DNA from: Idiomarina piscisalsi | GTDB taxonomy: Bacteria; Pseudomonadota; Gammaproteobacteria; Enterobacterales; Alteromonadaceae | DNA length: 64,000 nucleotides | Direction: 5' to 3' | Assembly: GCF_002211765.1 (NCBI RefSeq) | Contig: NZ_CP022133.1 | Coordinates: forward strand, 1,240,001 to 1,304,000 | In this document: positions 42,393 through 53,167 of the stretch, piece by piece | Numbering within the stretch: position 1 is the first letter of the stretch | Layout: each line of letters begins with the position of its first letter | Position numbers and translations under genes: made by a program | Notes under the pieces: model-generated | What the model saw: only the letters and a program-made list of their open reading frames with translations | Told to the model about the DNA's origin: nothing | The model's database searches: none

Positions 42393-43301
42393 TCAGGCCA
42401 GTTGTTTTATATTGATACTCTTTACACTGGTTTCTGTGTCGACTGCCGTTGCAAAGTTATTATTTTGAATCGGTTCATTATCAAAGGCTTTATCGCCATC
42501 TTCTTTTGCTACGCCATCAGCCATTACCGCCAGAAAATCAAACAGATTATTGTCAGCAAGGTGAGAAGGTGCGACATTTTGCATTGCTGTAAAAATGCTT
42601 TCTATTCGTCCGGGAAATTGTCTATCCCACTGGTTTAGCATTTGTTTTATTTGTTTACGCTGCAAGTTTTCCTGAGATCCGCACAAGTTACACGGAATAA
42701 TAGGGAATTCCATGGCTTGCGAGTACTGCTCAATGTCTTTTTCTTTGTTATACGCAAGCGGTCGAATGACAACATGCTCCCCGTTATCACTGGCAAGTTT
42801 TGGGGGCATTGATTTTAGCTTGCCGCCGTGAAACAGGTTCAAAAACAGGGTTTCGATCATATCATCGCGATGATGACCCAGCGCTATTTTGGTGGCCCTT
42901 AGCTCTTTCGCCGTTCGATACAATATCCCACGTCGCAAGCGAGAGCATAGCGAGCAAGTTGTTTTGCCTTCAGGGATTTTGTCCTTAACGATACTGTAAG
43001 TGTCTTCTTCAACAATTTGGTAGTCGACACCAAGTGAATTTAAGTAATTAGGCAATACGTGCTCTGGGAAGCCAGGTTGCTTCTGGTCAAGATTAACGGC
43101 AACGAGAGAGAACTGAATAGGCGCCACACGCTGCAAGTACATAAGGGTATCGAGTAGGGTGTAGCTGTCTTTACCGCCGGACAGGCAAACCATAATGTGG
43201 TCACCGTCTTCAATCATACCAAAATCTTGAATGGCTTTACCCGTTTCGCGGCGAATTCGTTTTTGCAGCTTATTAAAACTGTACTGACTGCTGTTTGCCA
43301 T
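42393..43301 (-). CDS. ttcA: tRNA 2-thiocytidine synthetase TtcA
   Basis: A 302-residue PP-loop enzyme that thiolates C32 in certain tRNAs. [10 protein letters not shown] begins at residue 41; two Cys pairs, [10 protein letters not shown] and CNLCGSQ, hold the iron-sulfur cluster. The C-terminal tail after about residue 265 is longer than core homology needs. In E. coli ttcA lies near uspE and fnr; uspE is the next gene upstream here. Confidence 0.95.
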   Translation of the reverse strand: MANSSQYSFNKLQKRIRRETGKAIQDFGMIEDGDHIMVCLSGGKDSYTLLDTLMYLQRVAPIQFSLVAVNLDQKQPGFPEHVLPNYLNSLGVDYQIVEEDTYSIVKDKIPEGKTTCSLCSRLRRGILYRTAKELRATKIALGHHRDDMIETLFLNLFHGGKLKSMPPKLASDNGEHVVIRPLAYNKEKDIEQYSQAMEFPIIPCNLCGSQENLQRKQIKQMLNQWDRQFPGRIESIFTAMQNVAPSHLADNNLFDFLAVMADGVAKEDGDKAFDNEPIQNNNFATAVDTETSVKSINIKQLA

Positions 43302-43363
43302 TGTGGCTCCCGTTTACCCGACTAGCTTAAAATAACGCGCGGATTATACCTAAGCGCTGCGCA

Positions 43364-44293
43364 TCAAGCGAGAGGGCATTTAAAATCATCCGGTTTTATT
43401 GCCAGTACATCACAGTTTATTTGGTCTAATACATGCTCTGCGGTATTGCCAAGTAGGGCGGCACTAATACCTGTGCGACCAATAGTGCCCAACACCACCA
43501 GCTCCGCATCCAGTTGCTTCGCAAAATCGGGGATTACTTGTTCCGGCAAGCCTTGAGAAAGATGTTGTGCATGGGAGGATATGCCAAATTCACGACCTAA
43601 CGCCGCCATTCTATTAATGTGGTGTTGTTCCAACGCGTCGGAGTATTCAGTGACATCGAACTCTGGAATTTCGACAGCAATGTTCACCGGTGCGCTTGGA
43701 TAAGCATTCACCAAATGCACGCTGGCATCCAGTGTTTTGCTCATGGCTTGAGCGTGCTCGATAATCCGTTTGTTTAGCTGTTGGTGATGCTCGTCTTCGG
43801 AGCCTGTGTGGACGGCTGCGATAATTTGACCATGGCTTGGCCATTCGTGTTCTTTCACAAGTAGCACGGCACAAGGCGCTTTTCTTAATAAATGCCAATC
43901 GGTCGGTGTAAACAGAAGGTTTTGAAAGCTTGGGCTTACCTGAGTGCCTTTAATCAGAAGTTCGTGGTTATTCTTCAGCACTTCTTCGATAATCGCTTCA
44001 AAAGGACGGTTGTGCCAAACCACTTCTTTCTCTATCTGTACATTCTCAGTATCAAACTCACTGAGTAAGTCATCAATCCAGGCCTTCCTGTCAGCGATGA
44101 GGTTTGAGCGCATAATGTCTCGCTCTTCACTCGATAGCATGGTGGTCATTTCGTACGAAAAGTCGTAAATAGAAAGGAATAAAGTGAGTTTACAATCGGG
44201 GTTAAGACGCGCCATATGCATCGCCCGTTTGAGTGCTTTATGCTGTTCATCAGCAGGGTCCAGGACGACCAGTAACTTATTAAAGCTATTCAT
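43364..44293 (-). CDS. uspE: Universal stress protein UspE
   Basis: A 309-residue protein with two tandem Usp domains (about 1-150 and 155-305). The second keeps the nucleotide-type motif GTIGRTGISAALLGNTAEHVL. In E. coli uspE is next to fnr; here the neighbours are ttcA and the cbb3 oxidase assembly genes, and fnr itself is missing from the interval. Its precise role (stress endurance, motility) is known only by analogy. Confidence 0.92.
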   Translation of the reverse strand: MNSFNKLLVVLDPADEQHKALKRAMHMARLNPDCKLTLFLSIYDFSYEMTTMLSSEERDIMRSNLIADRKAWIDDLLSEFDTENVQIEKEVVWHNRPFEAIIEEVLKNNHELLIKGTQVSPSFQNLLFTPTDWHLLRKAPCAVLLVKEHEWPSHGQIIAAVHTGSEDEHHQQLNKRIIEHAQAMSKTLDASVHLVNAYPSAPVNIAVEIPEFDVTEYSDALEQHHINRMAALGREFGISSHAQHLSQGLPEQVIPDFAKQLDAELVVLGTIGRTGISAALLGNTAEHVLDQINCDVLAIKPDDFKCPLA

Positions 44294-44362
44294 CTTTATT
44301 CCTTAATTAGAGAGTCATGCTTCTTACTTAAGAATAGCTGATGAATAGCGAATTTGAAGCCT

Positions 44363-45037
44363 TTAATGACCAGCTGAATGGAAAAAAGGTTTGATCAGCG
44401 TCACGAAACTCCAAAGAGCATAAACAATCAGGAGTATTCCCATTGCGATTCGGACACCACGGGCTTTTAGAAAGTTGTGCAGAAATTGACTAAAGTGGCC
44501 GGCAGCTATCATGGCAGGGAGGGTGCCGAGACCAAAGAAAGCCATTGTTAACGCGCCACCATGCGCAGTACCGCTAATGGCGGCCCAACTTAATGCAGTG
44601 TAAACCATGCCACAAGGCAACCAGCCCCATAAAGCACCGGCCAAGAAGGTATTAACAAGACCCTGCCTATTCTTTAAACGTCCTGCAAACGGTTGTATTT
44701 TTCGCCAAAGTGGAGCCGCAAGTTTTTCTATATAAACGAGTCCGGAAAACCAGCCGGTAAAGTACAAACCAAGCAACAATAAAAATAGGGCGGCGAGCCA
44801 GCGGAGTATGACCGTCGTGTATGAACCGTCGGGGGATATTAGCCCTATCGCAGCACCAACAAGCGTCCCAATGACAATGTAAGACGTAATACGTCCCAGA
44901 TTATAAACCCAGACCATATAAGGCTTAGAGCGGACGCCAATTGCGCTGGCTATGCCACCGCACATGACTAAGCAATGCCCGGCGCCCGCTAAGCCCATCA
45001 TCAGGGCAGTTATATAATCAGCGCTTGATGTCATCAT
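44363..45037 (-). CDS. TauE/SafE-like membrane protein of the cbb3 oxidase cluster
   Basis: About 224 residues with six or so membrane helices. The first helix region GLAGAGHCLVMCGGI carries the His-Cys-x-x-Cys pattern typical of the DsbD-like proteins found at the end of cco clusters, which suggests a role in copper or thiol handling during oxidase assembly. The start could be ATG at 45037, ATG at 45034 or GTG at 45040; all overlap the end of ccoS. Function is inferred from context. Confidence 0.82.
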   Translation of the reverse strand: MMTSSADYITALMMGLAGAGHCLVMCGGIASAIGVRSKPYMVWVYNLGRITSYIVIGTLVGAAIGLISPDGSYTTVILRWLAALFLLLLGLYFTGWFSGLVYIEKLAAPLWRKIQPFAGRLKNRQGLVNTFLAGALWGWLPCGMVYTALSWAAISGTAHGGALTMAFFGLGTLPAMIAAGHFSQFLHNFLKARGVRIAMGILLIVYALWSFVTLIKPFFHSAGH

Positions 45038-45233
45038 CACTATCCGGCTTTTTATTTTGCTCGTTTGACTCTTCGTTATCCGTTCCCTTAGGCTTATCGT
45101 CGTCCATTAAAATATTAAGACCCTGACGCTCAATATCCTCAAACTGATCGGAACGAACCGCCCAGAAAAAGATGGCTATAGCGATAATCACAAAAATAAT
45201 TGCTACCGGAATTAATGCGTAAATAACACTCAT
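45018..45233 (-). CDS. ccoS: cbb3 oxidase maturation protein CcoS
   Basis: A 71-residue single-helix membrane protein. The N-terminus MSVIYALIPVAIIFVIIAIA then FFWAVRSDQFEDIERQG is the classic CcoS pattern. The acidic C-terminal tail (DDDKPKG, DSDDD) is variable in the family. It is needed for cofactor insertion into the cbb3 oxidase. It overlaps ccoI by four bases. Confidence 0.93.
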   Translation of the reverse strand: MSVIYALIPVAIIFVIIAIAIFFWAVRSDQFEDIERQGLNILMDDDKPKGTDNEESNEQNKKPDSDDDIKR

Positions 45234-47605
45234 TTTTTATAAAGCCTTAATGAATTGGCAATAACCAATAAGGAACTTAGTGACATTCCCAACGCGGCTG
45301 CCCATGGCGCAACAAAGCCAAGCGCTGCAAAGGGTAATATGCTGACATTATACAGCAAAGCCCAACTGAAATTCTGCCGCATAATGCTGCGTACTTTTGT
45401 CGCACCCTTAATAACCGTTTCAATTTGCCAAAGCGACTCACCCATTAAAATAATATCCGCTGACGTTTGAGCGAGGTCAGACGCACTTGAAAAGGTCATA
45501 GAAAGGTCAGCCTGCGCGAGCACCGGGCTGTCGTTTATGCCATCACCAACCATCCACACCGTTTGACCGCTGCTTTGCGCATCAATAATCAAGCTAAGTT
45601 TGTCTTCAGGCTTTGTTTCACCATGCCAGTTTTTGATACCTAGCGTGTTAGCGACTTTCTCAACTCTGTCTTTGCTGTCTCCGCTGACAATAATCGGTGT
45701 GTACCCTTGTTGCTTCAGCGTTGTGATTGTTTCTGACGCACCTGAGCGCAACTGATCATCGACATGGTATTCGGCTAACACTTGCGCTTCGCTGGCAAGC
45801 ACAACCTGATGTTGACCTTCAGGCTGGTGTTGAGGATGCCACTGCTGAATAAAAGTCCGGCTACCAATGCGGTAGCGAACACCGTTTGCAATACCTTCTA
45901 ACCCAAGACCTTGGTAGTTCTCGACGCTCTCGAAGCTGACTGGCTGTACTGAAAGCTGCTTTAATGGTGCGGCAATAGGGTGCTCAGAGTGACTCTCAAG
46001 ACCTGCTGTCAGAGCATCATTGTGATGAGACTTTGCATAATCAAGCTTTGAAAGTAACTTAAATTTACCTTCGGTTAAGGTGCCGGTTTTATCCAGAAAT
46101 ACTGTTTTTAAGCTTTTTACCGACTCAATCACATCGGCATTTTTTAACAAGATGCCATCATTATTCAACCGATGAATAATGCCGGTTAGCGCGGTTGGAG
46201 CGGCTAACGACAGTGCACAAGGGCAGGTGGCAACCAATACCGCCAATGTCACCCACAAAGCATGCTCAGGATTGATAAACCACCAAGCTAAGAAGGTAAC
46301 TGTTGCGGTTAAAAGAATACCGGCAATGAAATAGCCCGCAACTTTATCAATCACTTGTTGAACTTTGGGTTTGTCGGCTAAAGCGGCGTCTTGCATCGCA
46401 ATGATACCGGCAAGCACCGTTTGCTGAGCCACCTCAGTCACTTCTACACGAATAGGAGAGCTCTGATTCAGACTGCCGGCAACCACTTTGTCGCCTTTTA
46501 TCTTTGACGCGGGACGACTTTCTCCGGTTAAAAGGCTTTCATCTACTTGCGCTTTGTCAGTGAGCAGGTTTCCATCGGCTGGTAGCGTTTCTCCGGGCTT
46601 AACCCGAATAATATCGCCGACCTTTAACTGGCGAACTGCGATTTCTTCTGTGCCTTCGCCAACCTCGCGAACGGCGAGCTTGGGAAGCAACGTTAGCCTG
46701 TTTGTCGCGAAACGTAACGCCTTTTCTTTGGCTAATAACTCTAAAAAGCGGCCGGTTAATAAGAAGAAGGTAAACATTGAGATAGACTCAAAGTACACTT
46801 CTCCGGTATTGGTGATAGTTGCGTACACACTGGCGCTGTAGGCTCCTAATAATGCAATGGACACCGGAATATCCATGTTCAGCTTACTCGCCTGAAGGCC
46901 TCTCAACGCACCGGCATAAAATGGCTGTGCACTGTATAAAATAACGGGGGTAGCAAATACCAGGCTAACAACCCAAAGAAATCGTTGTAGGCTTTCCGAT
47001 AAGTCACCGCCGACACCAAAATATAATCCAAAGGCCACCATCATCACTTGCATCGTGGCGATACCGGCAACGCCTAAGCGCTTAATGTATCCCTTACGTT
47101 GCTTTTCGTATTGATGTTCTGCTTCGTTGGGTTGGAAGGGAAGCGCTTTATAGCCAATACGGGCTAAGGTTTGCAGTATGTCACTCAACTTTAACGTGGT
47201 ATCGTTCCAGTGTACCTGTAAACGACGGCTGCTAACATTAACGACCGCTTTATGTACTCCCTGCAAGCGCACCAACTCTTGTTCTATTAACCATCCGCAG
47301 GCACCGCAAGTAATATTTTCAACGGTGAGTGTCGCTATTTGTATGCTGTCGCCGGCATCACGAATAAATTCTTTTTGAATATCCGGGTGGTCATAAAGCG
47401 TTAACTGCTTGAGTTCGTCCGGAAGGAGCGGTGTTTCCAGAGGTTTCTCATCGCGGTGCTGATAATACGCGTCGAGGTTGTGCTGAATTATCGTATTAGC
47501 CACCGCTTCACAACCAGCACAACAAACGGCTTTTTCTTCACCTCTATAACGGACGGTTAAATCGACGCCCTTTGGTACTGGCTGTAAACAGTGAAAACAT
47601 TCCAT
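45230..47605 (-). CDS. ccoI: Copper-translocating P-type ATPase CcoI
   Basis: A 791-residue P1B ATPase. The N-terminus has a CFHCLQP and CCAGCE zinc-ribbon-like segment as in CcoI, then a heavy-metal domain with CGACGWLIE. The membrane CPC motif is in ATCPCALSLA, the phosphorylation site is DKTGTLTEG and the hinge is GDGINDSPVLAQAD. It supplies copper to the binuclear centre of the cbb3 oxidase. It lies between ccoH and ccoS with near-zero spacing. Confidence 0.95.
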   Translation of the reverse strand: MECFHCLQPVPKGVDLTVRYRGEEKAVCCAGCEAVANTIIQHNLDAYYQHRDEKPLETPLLPDELKQLTLYDHPDIQKEFIRDAGDSIQIATLTVENITCGACGWLIEQELVRLQGVHKAVVNVSSRRLQVHWNDTTLKLSDILQTLARIGYKALPFQPNEAEHQYEKQRKGYIKRLGVAGIATMQVMMVAFGLYFGVGGDLSESLQRFLWVVSLVFATPVILYSAQPFYAGALRGLQASKLNMDIPVSIALLGAYSASVYATITNTGEVYFESISMFTFFLLTGRFLELLAKEKALRFATNRLTLLPKLAVREVGEGTEEIAVRQLKVGDIIRVKPGETLPADGNLLTDKAQVDESLLTGESRPASKIKGDKVVAGSLNQSSPIRVEVTEVAQQTVLAGIIAMQDAALADKPKVQQVIDKVAGYFIAGILLTATVTFLAWWFINPEHALWVTLAVLVATCPCALSLAAPTALTGIIHRLNNDGILLKNADVIESVKSLKTVFLDKTGTLTEGKFKLLSKLDYAKSHHNDALTAGLESHSEHPIAAPLKQLSVQPVSFESVENYQGLGLEGIANGVRYRIGSRTFIQQWHPQHQPEGQHQVVLASEAQVLAEYHVDDQLRSGASETITTLKQQGYTPIIVSGDSKDRVEKVANTLGIKNWHGETKPEDKLSLIIDAQSSGQTVWMVGDGINDSPVLAQADLSMTFSSASDLAQTSADIILMGESLWQIETVIKGATKVRSIMRQNFSWALLYNVSILPFAALGFVAPWAAALGMSLSSLLVIANSLRLYKK

Positions 47606-47608
47606 TGC

Positions 47609-48106
47609 TTAAACGCCATATAAAAGAGGGCGCAACGGCGTAAATTCAGCTTTGGGTAACTGATATTTTTCGCTGACTTTCCAGACACCATCGAATGGTT
47701 CAACCGTAATGGTCCATTTACCATCAATATTTTCCGGAATATCCGCTCGGTAGGTTCCGCCTGCGCTGCCTGTCACCATTAAATCGAAATCTTTGGATGC
47801 TTGTGTTGCGTGTACGAAATGGACTTTCAAAGCGCTCAGTTCTTTTGGCTTTCCAGTTTTATAGCGCAGCTCAAAAACACCATTATTGGCGATGAATTCA
47901 AAGCTAATATCACGTCGCTGCGCTTCTTCAACGTGCTCAATAATTGCATTAATGGTTTTGCCGCGTTTGTAATAGTCATCAACGACCATTGAAAAATTAC
48001 CCTGGCTTACGGACAGATAAATAATAACGCCGCAAACGATCATTACCGTAACAGGAAGGGAAATAAGAAACCAAGGCCAGAACTGCTTATACCAAGGTTG
48101 TTGCAT
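47609..48106 (-). CDS. ccoH: FixH/CcoH family oxidase assembly protein
   Basis: A 165-residue protein with one N-terminal membrane helix (about 10-32) and a periplasmic domain. WYKQFWPWFLISLP and DDYYKRGKTIN are family marks. CcoH stabilises cbb3 oxidase assembly together with CcoI. It begins the assembly-gene part, after a terminator that follows ccoP. Confidence 0.9.
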   Translation of the reverse strand: MQQPWYKQFWPWFLISLPVTVMIVCGVIIYLSVSQGNFSMVVDDYYKRGKTINAIIEHVEEAQRRDISFEFIANNGVFELRYKTGKPKELSALKVHFVHATQASKDFDLMVTGSAGGTYRADIPENIDGKWTITVEPFDGVWKVSEKYQLPKAEFTPLRPLLYGV

Positions 48107-48120
48107 AGTAAACCTCTTAC

Positions 48121-48143
48121 AAAAAACCCCGCCGTAGCGGGGC
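48121..48143 (-). terminator. Terminator after ccoP
   Basis: On the minus strand a stem CCCCGC/GCGGGG (48127-48132 with 48137-48142) is followed by six T (48121-48126). It separates the structural genes ccoNOQP from the assembly genes and would lower expression of the latter. Confidence 0.82.
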
Positions 48144-48156
48144 TTGTGATTTCCTT

Positions 48157-49110
48157 TTACTCGTCGTCAGAGAGCGAGTAAACATAAGCCGATATAACGT
48201 GTATTTTATCCTCACCCAGAATATCTTTCCAGGCAGGCATAACACCATTACGGCCATGCTTCAGCGTTTCTTCAATTTTATTAATTGAACCGCCATATAG
48301 CCAAACGTTATCGGTTAAGTTAGGAGCGCCTAACTGTTGATTACCTTTACCGTCGGCGCCGTGGCAGGCACTACAAACTGCAAAGTTGGCTTTGCCAGCT
48401 TCAACCAAGTCAGGATCACGGTCACGACCACTTAGACTCGCAACATAGTTAGCAAGCTCCGTAATTTGCTTGTCACTGAACTGCTCGCCAAATGCCGGCA
48501 TGTTGCCTTGACGACCTTGTAATAGCGTCGTTTTAATAGCGTCTGGAGAACCACCGTATAACCAAGCATCATCCGTTAGGTTAGGGAAACCCTGACCACC
48601 CATTGCGTTTGAACCATGGCACTGGGCACAGTTTTGCAAGAACAAACGCTGACCGACATCCAATGCATCTTCGTTATGAGCCAACTCTTCGATAGGCTGT
48701 TGAGCATAAGCTTCAAAGATAGGTCCATACTTTTCTTCAGCGTCACGAACCGCGCGGTCATATTCAACAATCAAGCCTTGTTCTTTGGCTTCTTTCATTG
48801 CCTGACGAGATTCTTCTAACGACTGAACGTCTTGGTTAGAGCTTTTCCAGCCTAATAATCCCTGAAAGTTACCTAGACCAGGATATAGTGCTAAGTAGAT
48901 AAAGCCCCAAACAAAACACGCCCAAAACAGATACGTCCACCATTTAGGTAGTGGGTTATTCATTTCTACAATGCCATCGAATTCGTGGTCCATTTCCTGA
49001 CCTTCTTCGATGTGTGTGTAGTTCTTCATGTTCCAACGCAGCAGCCAGATTAGAACGAATAAAAGGCCTAGCGTTAAAACAATGATCCATGCACTCCAGA
49101 AGCTACTCAT
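48157..49110 (-). CDS. ccoP: cbb3-type cytochrome c oxidase subunit III CcoP
   Basis: A 317-residue diheme cytochrome c. Two N-terminal membrane segments come first, then heme-binding CAQCH and CSACH, each followed by a GG-rich helix and later a Met ligand region (NMPAFG, VMPAWK). It passes electrons to CcoO and CcoN. I chose ATG at 49110 (MSSFWSAW); upstream codons would run through ccoQ. It overlaps ccoQ by 8 bases. Confidence 0.95.
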   Translation of the reverse strand: MSSFWSAWIIVLTLGLLFVLIWLLRWNMKNYTHIEEGQEMDHEFDGIVEMNNPLPKWWTYLFWACFVWGFIYLALYPGLGNFQGLLGWKSSNQDVQSLEESRQAMKEAKEQGLIVEYDRAVRDAEEKYGPIFEAYAQQPIEELAHNEDALDVGQRLFLQNCAQCHGSNAMGGQGFPNLTDDAWLYGGSPDAIKTTLLQGRQGNMPAFGEQFSDKQITELANYVASLSGRDRDPDLVEAGKANFAVCSACHGADGKGNQQLGAPNLTDNVWLYGGSINKIEETLKHGRNGVMPAWKDILGEDKIHVISAYVYSLSDDE

Positions 49111-49288
49111 CTTTCTTCGACTCCGGTTTGTCGCTATTAGTCGTTGATGAAGCCTCGTCTTCGAAAATAGAGTTGGCGGCTTCATCAAATTGTTTTTTAC
49201 TGCGGCGGCTGAAAGCCCAGAACACAATGGCAATGAAAATTGCCAGGATGATCAGGCTAAACACGCCGCGCCAAGTTCCGTAATCCAT
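49103..49288 (-). CDS. ccoQ: cbb3 oxidase subunit CcoQ
   Basis: A 61-residue protein with one membrane helix (about 9-26) followed by SRRSKKQFDEAANSIF, typical of CcoQ/FixQ. It stabilises the oxidase. It overlaps ccoO by one base and ccoP by eight. Confidence 0.92.
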   Translation of the reverse strand: MDYGTWRGVFSLIILAIFIAIVFWAFSRRSKKQFDEAANSIFEDEASSTTNSDKPESKKDE

Positions 49289-49908
49289 TATTTATCGGCC
49301 TGCTGTAAAGCGGTACCCAGCGACTGAAGGTACGCAATAAGCGCATCCATTTCAGTTTCGCCCTGAACAGCTTCTTTGGCACCGGCAATATCTTCATCGG
49401 TATACGGAACGCCAAGAGAACGCATCACTTCCATTTTCTTCGCAGTTTTGTCGCCAGTTAGTTTATTTTCAGCTAACCAAGGAAACGCCGGCATGTTCGA
49501 CTCTGGTACCACATTACGTGGGTTCATTAAGTGAACATAGTGCCACTCGTCACTGTAACGACCGCCAACACGAGCCAAATCTGGTCCGGTACGTTTAGAG
49601 CCCCACAAGTGAGGGAATTCCCAAACGTGTTCGCCCGCTAATGAGTAGTGACCATAACGCTCTGTTTCTGCACGGAATGGACGAATCATCTGGCTGTGAC
49701 AGTTGTTACAACCTTCACGCATGTAGATGTCGCGACCTTCAAGTTCAAGTGCGGTGTATGGCTTCAAGCCTTTAATAGGCTCGTTAGTCTGGTTTTGAAA
49801 TAACAACGGTGTAATTTCAACCAAACCACCGATAGACACTGCGATTATCATGAAAATAGACAGCCAGCCTAAGTTCTTTTCAACAAATTCGTGTTTAAAG
49901 CGACTCAT
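49288..49908 (-). CDS. ccoO: cbb3 oxidase subunit II CcoO
   Basis: A 206-residue monoheme cytochrome c with an N-terminal membrane anchor (about 15-35). The heme site is [12 protein letters not shown], and the [15 protein letters not shown] and [14 protein letters not shown] segments are characteristic. Located 11 bases after ccoN. Confidence 0.97.
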   Translation of the reverse strand: MSRFKHEFVEKNLGWLSIFMIIAVSIGGLVEITPLLFQNQTNEPIKGLKPYTALELEGRDIYMREGCNNCHSQMIRPFRAETERYGHYSLAGEHVWEFPHLWGSKRTGPDLARVGGRYSDEWHYVHLMNPRNVVPESNMPAFPWLAENKLTGDKTAKKMEVMRSLGVPYTDEDIAGAKEAVQGETEMDALIAYLQSLGTALQQADK

Positions 49909-49919
49909 TTTCTTCCCCC

Positions 49920-51356
49920 TCAGGCTGTTTGTACGACGTTGCCTGCGGCAGTCTCACGACGGCCAGCACGAATGGTTTTATAACAGTTATATGCCATTAA
50001 CAGCATACCTACGACAATGAAGACGCCACCAATAAAGCGGCCAGTCCAGAACGGGTAAGACGCCTGAACGCTTTCAACAAAGCTGTAGGTGAGAGTTCCG
50101 TCAGAGTTGGTTGCGCGCCACATTAAGCCTTGCATCACACCTGAAATCCACATAGAGACGATGTAGAAAACAACACCGATAGTGTGTAACCAGAAATGCA
50201 CATTCACCAACTTAACGCTGTGAATTTCTTTTTGGTTAAACAGGCGAGGTACTAAGTAGTACATAGAGCCAATGGTAATCATTGCAACCCAGCCAAGTGC
50301 ACCTGAGTGTACGTGGCCAACTGTCCAGTCTGTATAGTGAGACAGGGCGTTAACCGATTTAATTGCCATCATTGGACCTTCGAAGGTCGACATGCCGTAG
50401 AACGACAATGAGACAATTAAGAAGCGCAAGATTGGGTCAGTACGCAATTTATGCCAAGCACCAGAGAGTGTCATGATACCGTTGATCATGCCACCCCAAG
50501 AGGGTACGAACAAGATAACTGACATGACCATACCGACCGACTGAGTCCAGTCAGGCAAAGCGGTGTAATGCAGATGGTGAGGACCGGCCCAAATATACAG
50601 TGAAATAAGTGCCCAGAAGTGAACAACGGATAAACGGTATGAGTAAACCGGACGTTCTGCCTGCTTAGGTACGAAGTAATACATCATACCCAGGAAACCA
50701 GCAGTCAATAGGAAACCAACAGCGTTGTGCCCGTACCACCATTGAACCATAGCGTCGACAGCACCTGAGTACATAGAGTATGACTTAGTAAAGTCTACCG
50801 GTACAGCCAGGCTGTTAACAATGTGTAGCATCGCAATAACGACAATAAAGCCGCCGTAGAACCAGTTCGCAACATAAATATGCGAGGTTTTACGAATGGC
50901 TAATGTTCCAAAAAATACGATGAGGTAAGCAATCCAGACTATCGCGATAAGAATATCGATTGGCCATTCAAGCTCAGCGTATTCTTTGGTGCTGGTTAAA
51001 CCGAGTGGCAGCGTAATAACTGCGGCAACAATAACGGCTTGCCAACCCCAAAAGGTAAAAGCAGCAAGTTTGTCTGAGAAAAGACTCACTTTACAGGTTT
51101 TTTGCACCACATAATAAGAGGTGGCAAAAAGCGCACTGGTACCAAACGCGAAAATAACGGCGTTGGTATGAAGAGGGCGAAGACGCGAGTAGGTTAGCCA
51201 AGGTGTATTAAAGTTAAGTTCAGGCCAGACGAGCTGGGCTGCAATTAACACACCTAACGCCATACCGACGATACCCCAAATAATGGTCATGACAGTAAAC
51301 TGCCGGACGACCTTCATATTATATTCGTTCGGTTGTTGTGGAATAGTTTGACTCAT
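49920..51356 (-). CDS. ccoN: cbb3 oxidase catalytic subunit I CcoN
   Basis: A 478-residue heme-copper oxidase subunit with twelve membrane helices. [10 protein letters not shown] holds a heme b ligand, WYGHNAVGF the first copper-B His and the cross-linked Tyr region follows later; [13 protein letters not shown] and [11 protein letters not shown] supply further His ligands. This is the oxygen-reducing, high-affinity terminal oxidase. A TGAT-N4-ATCA palindrome (51371-51384) lies just upstream of the start. Confidence 0.97.
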   Translation of the reverse strand: MSQTIPQQPNEYNMKVVRQFTVMTIIWGIVGMALGVLIAAQLVWPELNFNTPWLTYSRLRPLHTNAVIFAFGTSALFATSYYVVQKTCKVSLFSDKLAAFTFWGWQAVIVAAVITLPLGLTSTKEYAELEWPIDILIAIVWIAYLIVFFGTLAIRKTSHIYVANWFYGGFIVVIAMLHIVNSLAVPVDFTKSYSMYSGAVDAMVQWWYGHNAVGFLLTAGFLGMMYYFVPKQAERPVYSYRLSVVHFWALISLYIWAGPHHLHYTALPDWTQSVGMVMSVILFVPSWGGMINGIMTLSGAWHKLRTDPILRFLIVSLSFYGMSTFEGPMMAIKSVNALSHYTDWTVGHVHSGALGWVAMITIGSMYYLVPRLFNQKEIHSVKLVNVHFWLHTIGVVFYIVSMWISGVMQGLMWRATNSDGTLTYSFVESVQASYPFWTGRFIGGVFIVVGMLLMAYNCYKTIRAGRRETAAGNVVQTA

Positions 51357-51458
51357 CTTTTAAATCCGCAATGATTAAGATCAGGAAAAAGGAGACTTTT
51401 ACCAGACACACTCCTTGTAAAAGTACCTTCATTTTACGCTTTATGTTCAAAAAGGTAC

Positions 51459-51482
51459 AGGGGGATATTGCCAGTATCCCCA
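51459..51482 (-). terminator. Possible terminator after the chemoreceptor gene
   Basis: On the minus strand GGGGATA and TATCCCC (51461-51467 with 51475-51481) form a 7-base-pair stem with loop CTGGCAA. The T run comes only eight bases later, so efficiency is doubtful. Confidence 0.4.
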
Positions 51483-51494
51483 TAACTTTCAAGG

Positions 51495-53135
51495 TTATTG
51501 CGTTTTAAAGCGGCTCACAAGTTGACTTAAATCAACACTGTTTTTATTAAGATCCTGACTGACTTCAGCAACTTGGGCATTTGCTTCCTGATTTGCGTGA
51601 GAAAGATCAGAAATACCAGTGATGTTTTCGTTCAAATCTTTGGTGACTCGGCTTTGTTCGTCTGTGGCCGAAGCTATCTGAACATTCATGGTCGAGATGT
51701 TTGCAACAGCTTCCTGGATTTGACTAATAGCCTGTTCTGCTTTTAGCGCTTCCTCATTCGTTGAAGCAGAACGGCCTTCAACGTCCGTAATGATTTGGCT
51801 AACGTCTTTTATGGCACCCTGAATGCTGTCAACAATGCCGGAAATTTCATCGGTTGAGTGTTGTGTGCGTGTTGCCAGTGTTCGTACCTCATCAGCCACA
51901 ACGGCAAACCCACGCCCCGCATCACCGGCACGAGCGGCTTCAATAGCGGCGTTCAACGCCAGTAAGTTGGTTTGTTCAGCGATAGCGACAATGACACCCA
52001 GAATATTACCAATTTTTTCTGAACCGTCCTGAAGCAAACGAGCTTGGTCACCCGCTTTCTTAAGCTCTTTTGTCAGTGCCTCAATGTTATTCACGGATTC
52101 GCGCACAATGACAGCAGAGCGACCGGCTTCTTCATCAGCGGTATTTGCAGAATCGGCAGCCTGACGAGCATGATCCGCTACCTCAGCCGCAGACGAAGAA
52201 AGCTCAGTAATTGCGGTTGCGACGGAGCCCGTTTGTGAACTCAACTCGTCGCTCTGCTGACTACTGCTGGAAGACAGTTCTATCAGCTTTTTCGCGGCCT
52301 CACTTTCACGTTGAGCACTTTCCTGAACACTTTGCACTAACTGTTGTATTTTATGTACAAAGGTATTAAATGATGCAGCCAATCTCGCCAGTTCATCAGA
52401 CCCCGTATCGTTTAAGCGACGAGTTAAGTCACCTTCACCTTCGGCTATATCGACCATGGCGTTGTTAATGGTTTTAAGCGGTCGTGTAATCGAACGGATG
52501 ATGAGGATAAACAAGAGCATCAAAGGAACAGCCAGCACCAACGCTAAGCCGGCCAGTTTAAAAAACTCCTGCCATAAAATAGTTGCAATGTTATCGGTGT
52601 ATTGTCCGGTGCCAAGAATGATATTCCAGGGCTCGAAAACCCGAATTCGGCTGACCTTAGAAACCAAATTGTTACTATCGCTGCCTTTTTGCCAAATGTA
52701 CTCGACGGTACCTCGATCGCTAGAGCGCGCTTTATTGATCATCTCCTGGAATAAGCGAGTACCTTCAGGGTCTTCGTAGGACAACACATTCTTACCAACT
52801 AGAGATTTAGTGAAAGGGTGCTGAACCATTTCGCCTTGGCGGTTAAGCGTAAAAATATATTCCGCTCCTTCATACCGAATTTCATCAAGGCGATTAAAAG
52901 CTTGCTGACGGGCTTGCTGTTCTGTCAATTGGCCGCTTTCAGCCTGTTCGTGATAATAACTAGCAATGGTGTGGGCGGCGTCTAATACAGCATCGAGCTT
53001 GCGCTTTTCTTCATCGATTAGAAGTCCGTTTAAAATAAACATCATAAACGCCACCATTAGGGCGGTGCCGAAAGCAGCGATTCCTAACAAAGTGACAAGC
53101 CGTTGGGTAATGCTAAGACGCTGTATTAACTTCAT
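51495..53135 (-). CDS. Methyl-accepting chemotaxis protein with a Cache sensor domain
   Basis: A 546-residue chemoreceptor. N-terminal helix (about 11-33), periplasmic single-Cache domain (about 35-185, with [19 protein letters not shown] and GTGQYTDNI), second helix (about 190-215), HAMP with [27 protein letters not shown], then the signalling domain with the hairpin tip [18 protein letters not shown]. The Cache type often senses small organic acids, but the ligand cannot be read here. No CheR-binding pentapeptide ends the protein. A sigma-28 promoter precedes it. Confidence 0.93.
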   Translation of the reverse strand: MKLIQRLSITQRLVTLLGIAAFGTALMVAFMMFILNGLLIDEEKRKLDAVLDAAHTIASYYHEQAESGQLTEQQARQQAFNRLDEIRYEGAEYIFTLNRQGEMVQHPFTKSLVGKNVLSYEDPEGTRLFQEMINKARSSDRGTVEYIWQKGSDSNNLVSKVSRIRVFEPWNIILGTGQYTDNIATILWQEFFKLAGLALVLAVPLMLLFILIIRSITRPLKTINNAMVDIAEGEGDLTRRLNDTGSDELARLAASFNTFVHKIQQLVQSVQESAQRESEAAKKLIELSSSSSQQSDELSSQTGSVATAITELSSSAAEVADHARQAADSANTADEEAGRSAVIVRESVNNIEALTKELKKAGDQARLLQDGSEKIGNILGVIVAIAEQTNLLALNAAIEAARAGDAGRGFAVVADEVRTLATRTQHSTDEISGIVDSIQGAIKDVSQIITDVEGRSASTNEEALKAEQAISQIQEAVANISTMNVQIASATDEQSRVTKDLNENITGISDLSHANQEANAQVAEVSQDLNKNSVDLSQLVSRFKTQ

Positions 53136-53167
53136 GGCCGTTCCTTAACTTTTTTAATTATGTTTTT

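Noticed and set aside
45255..47378. Several plus-strand open frames opposite ccoI
   Set aside because: They are complements of a conserved P-type ATPase and carry no recognisable domain.
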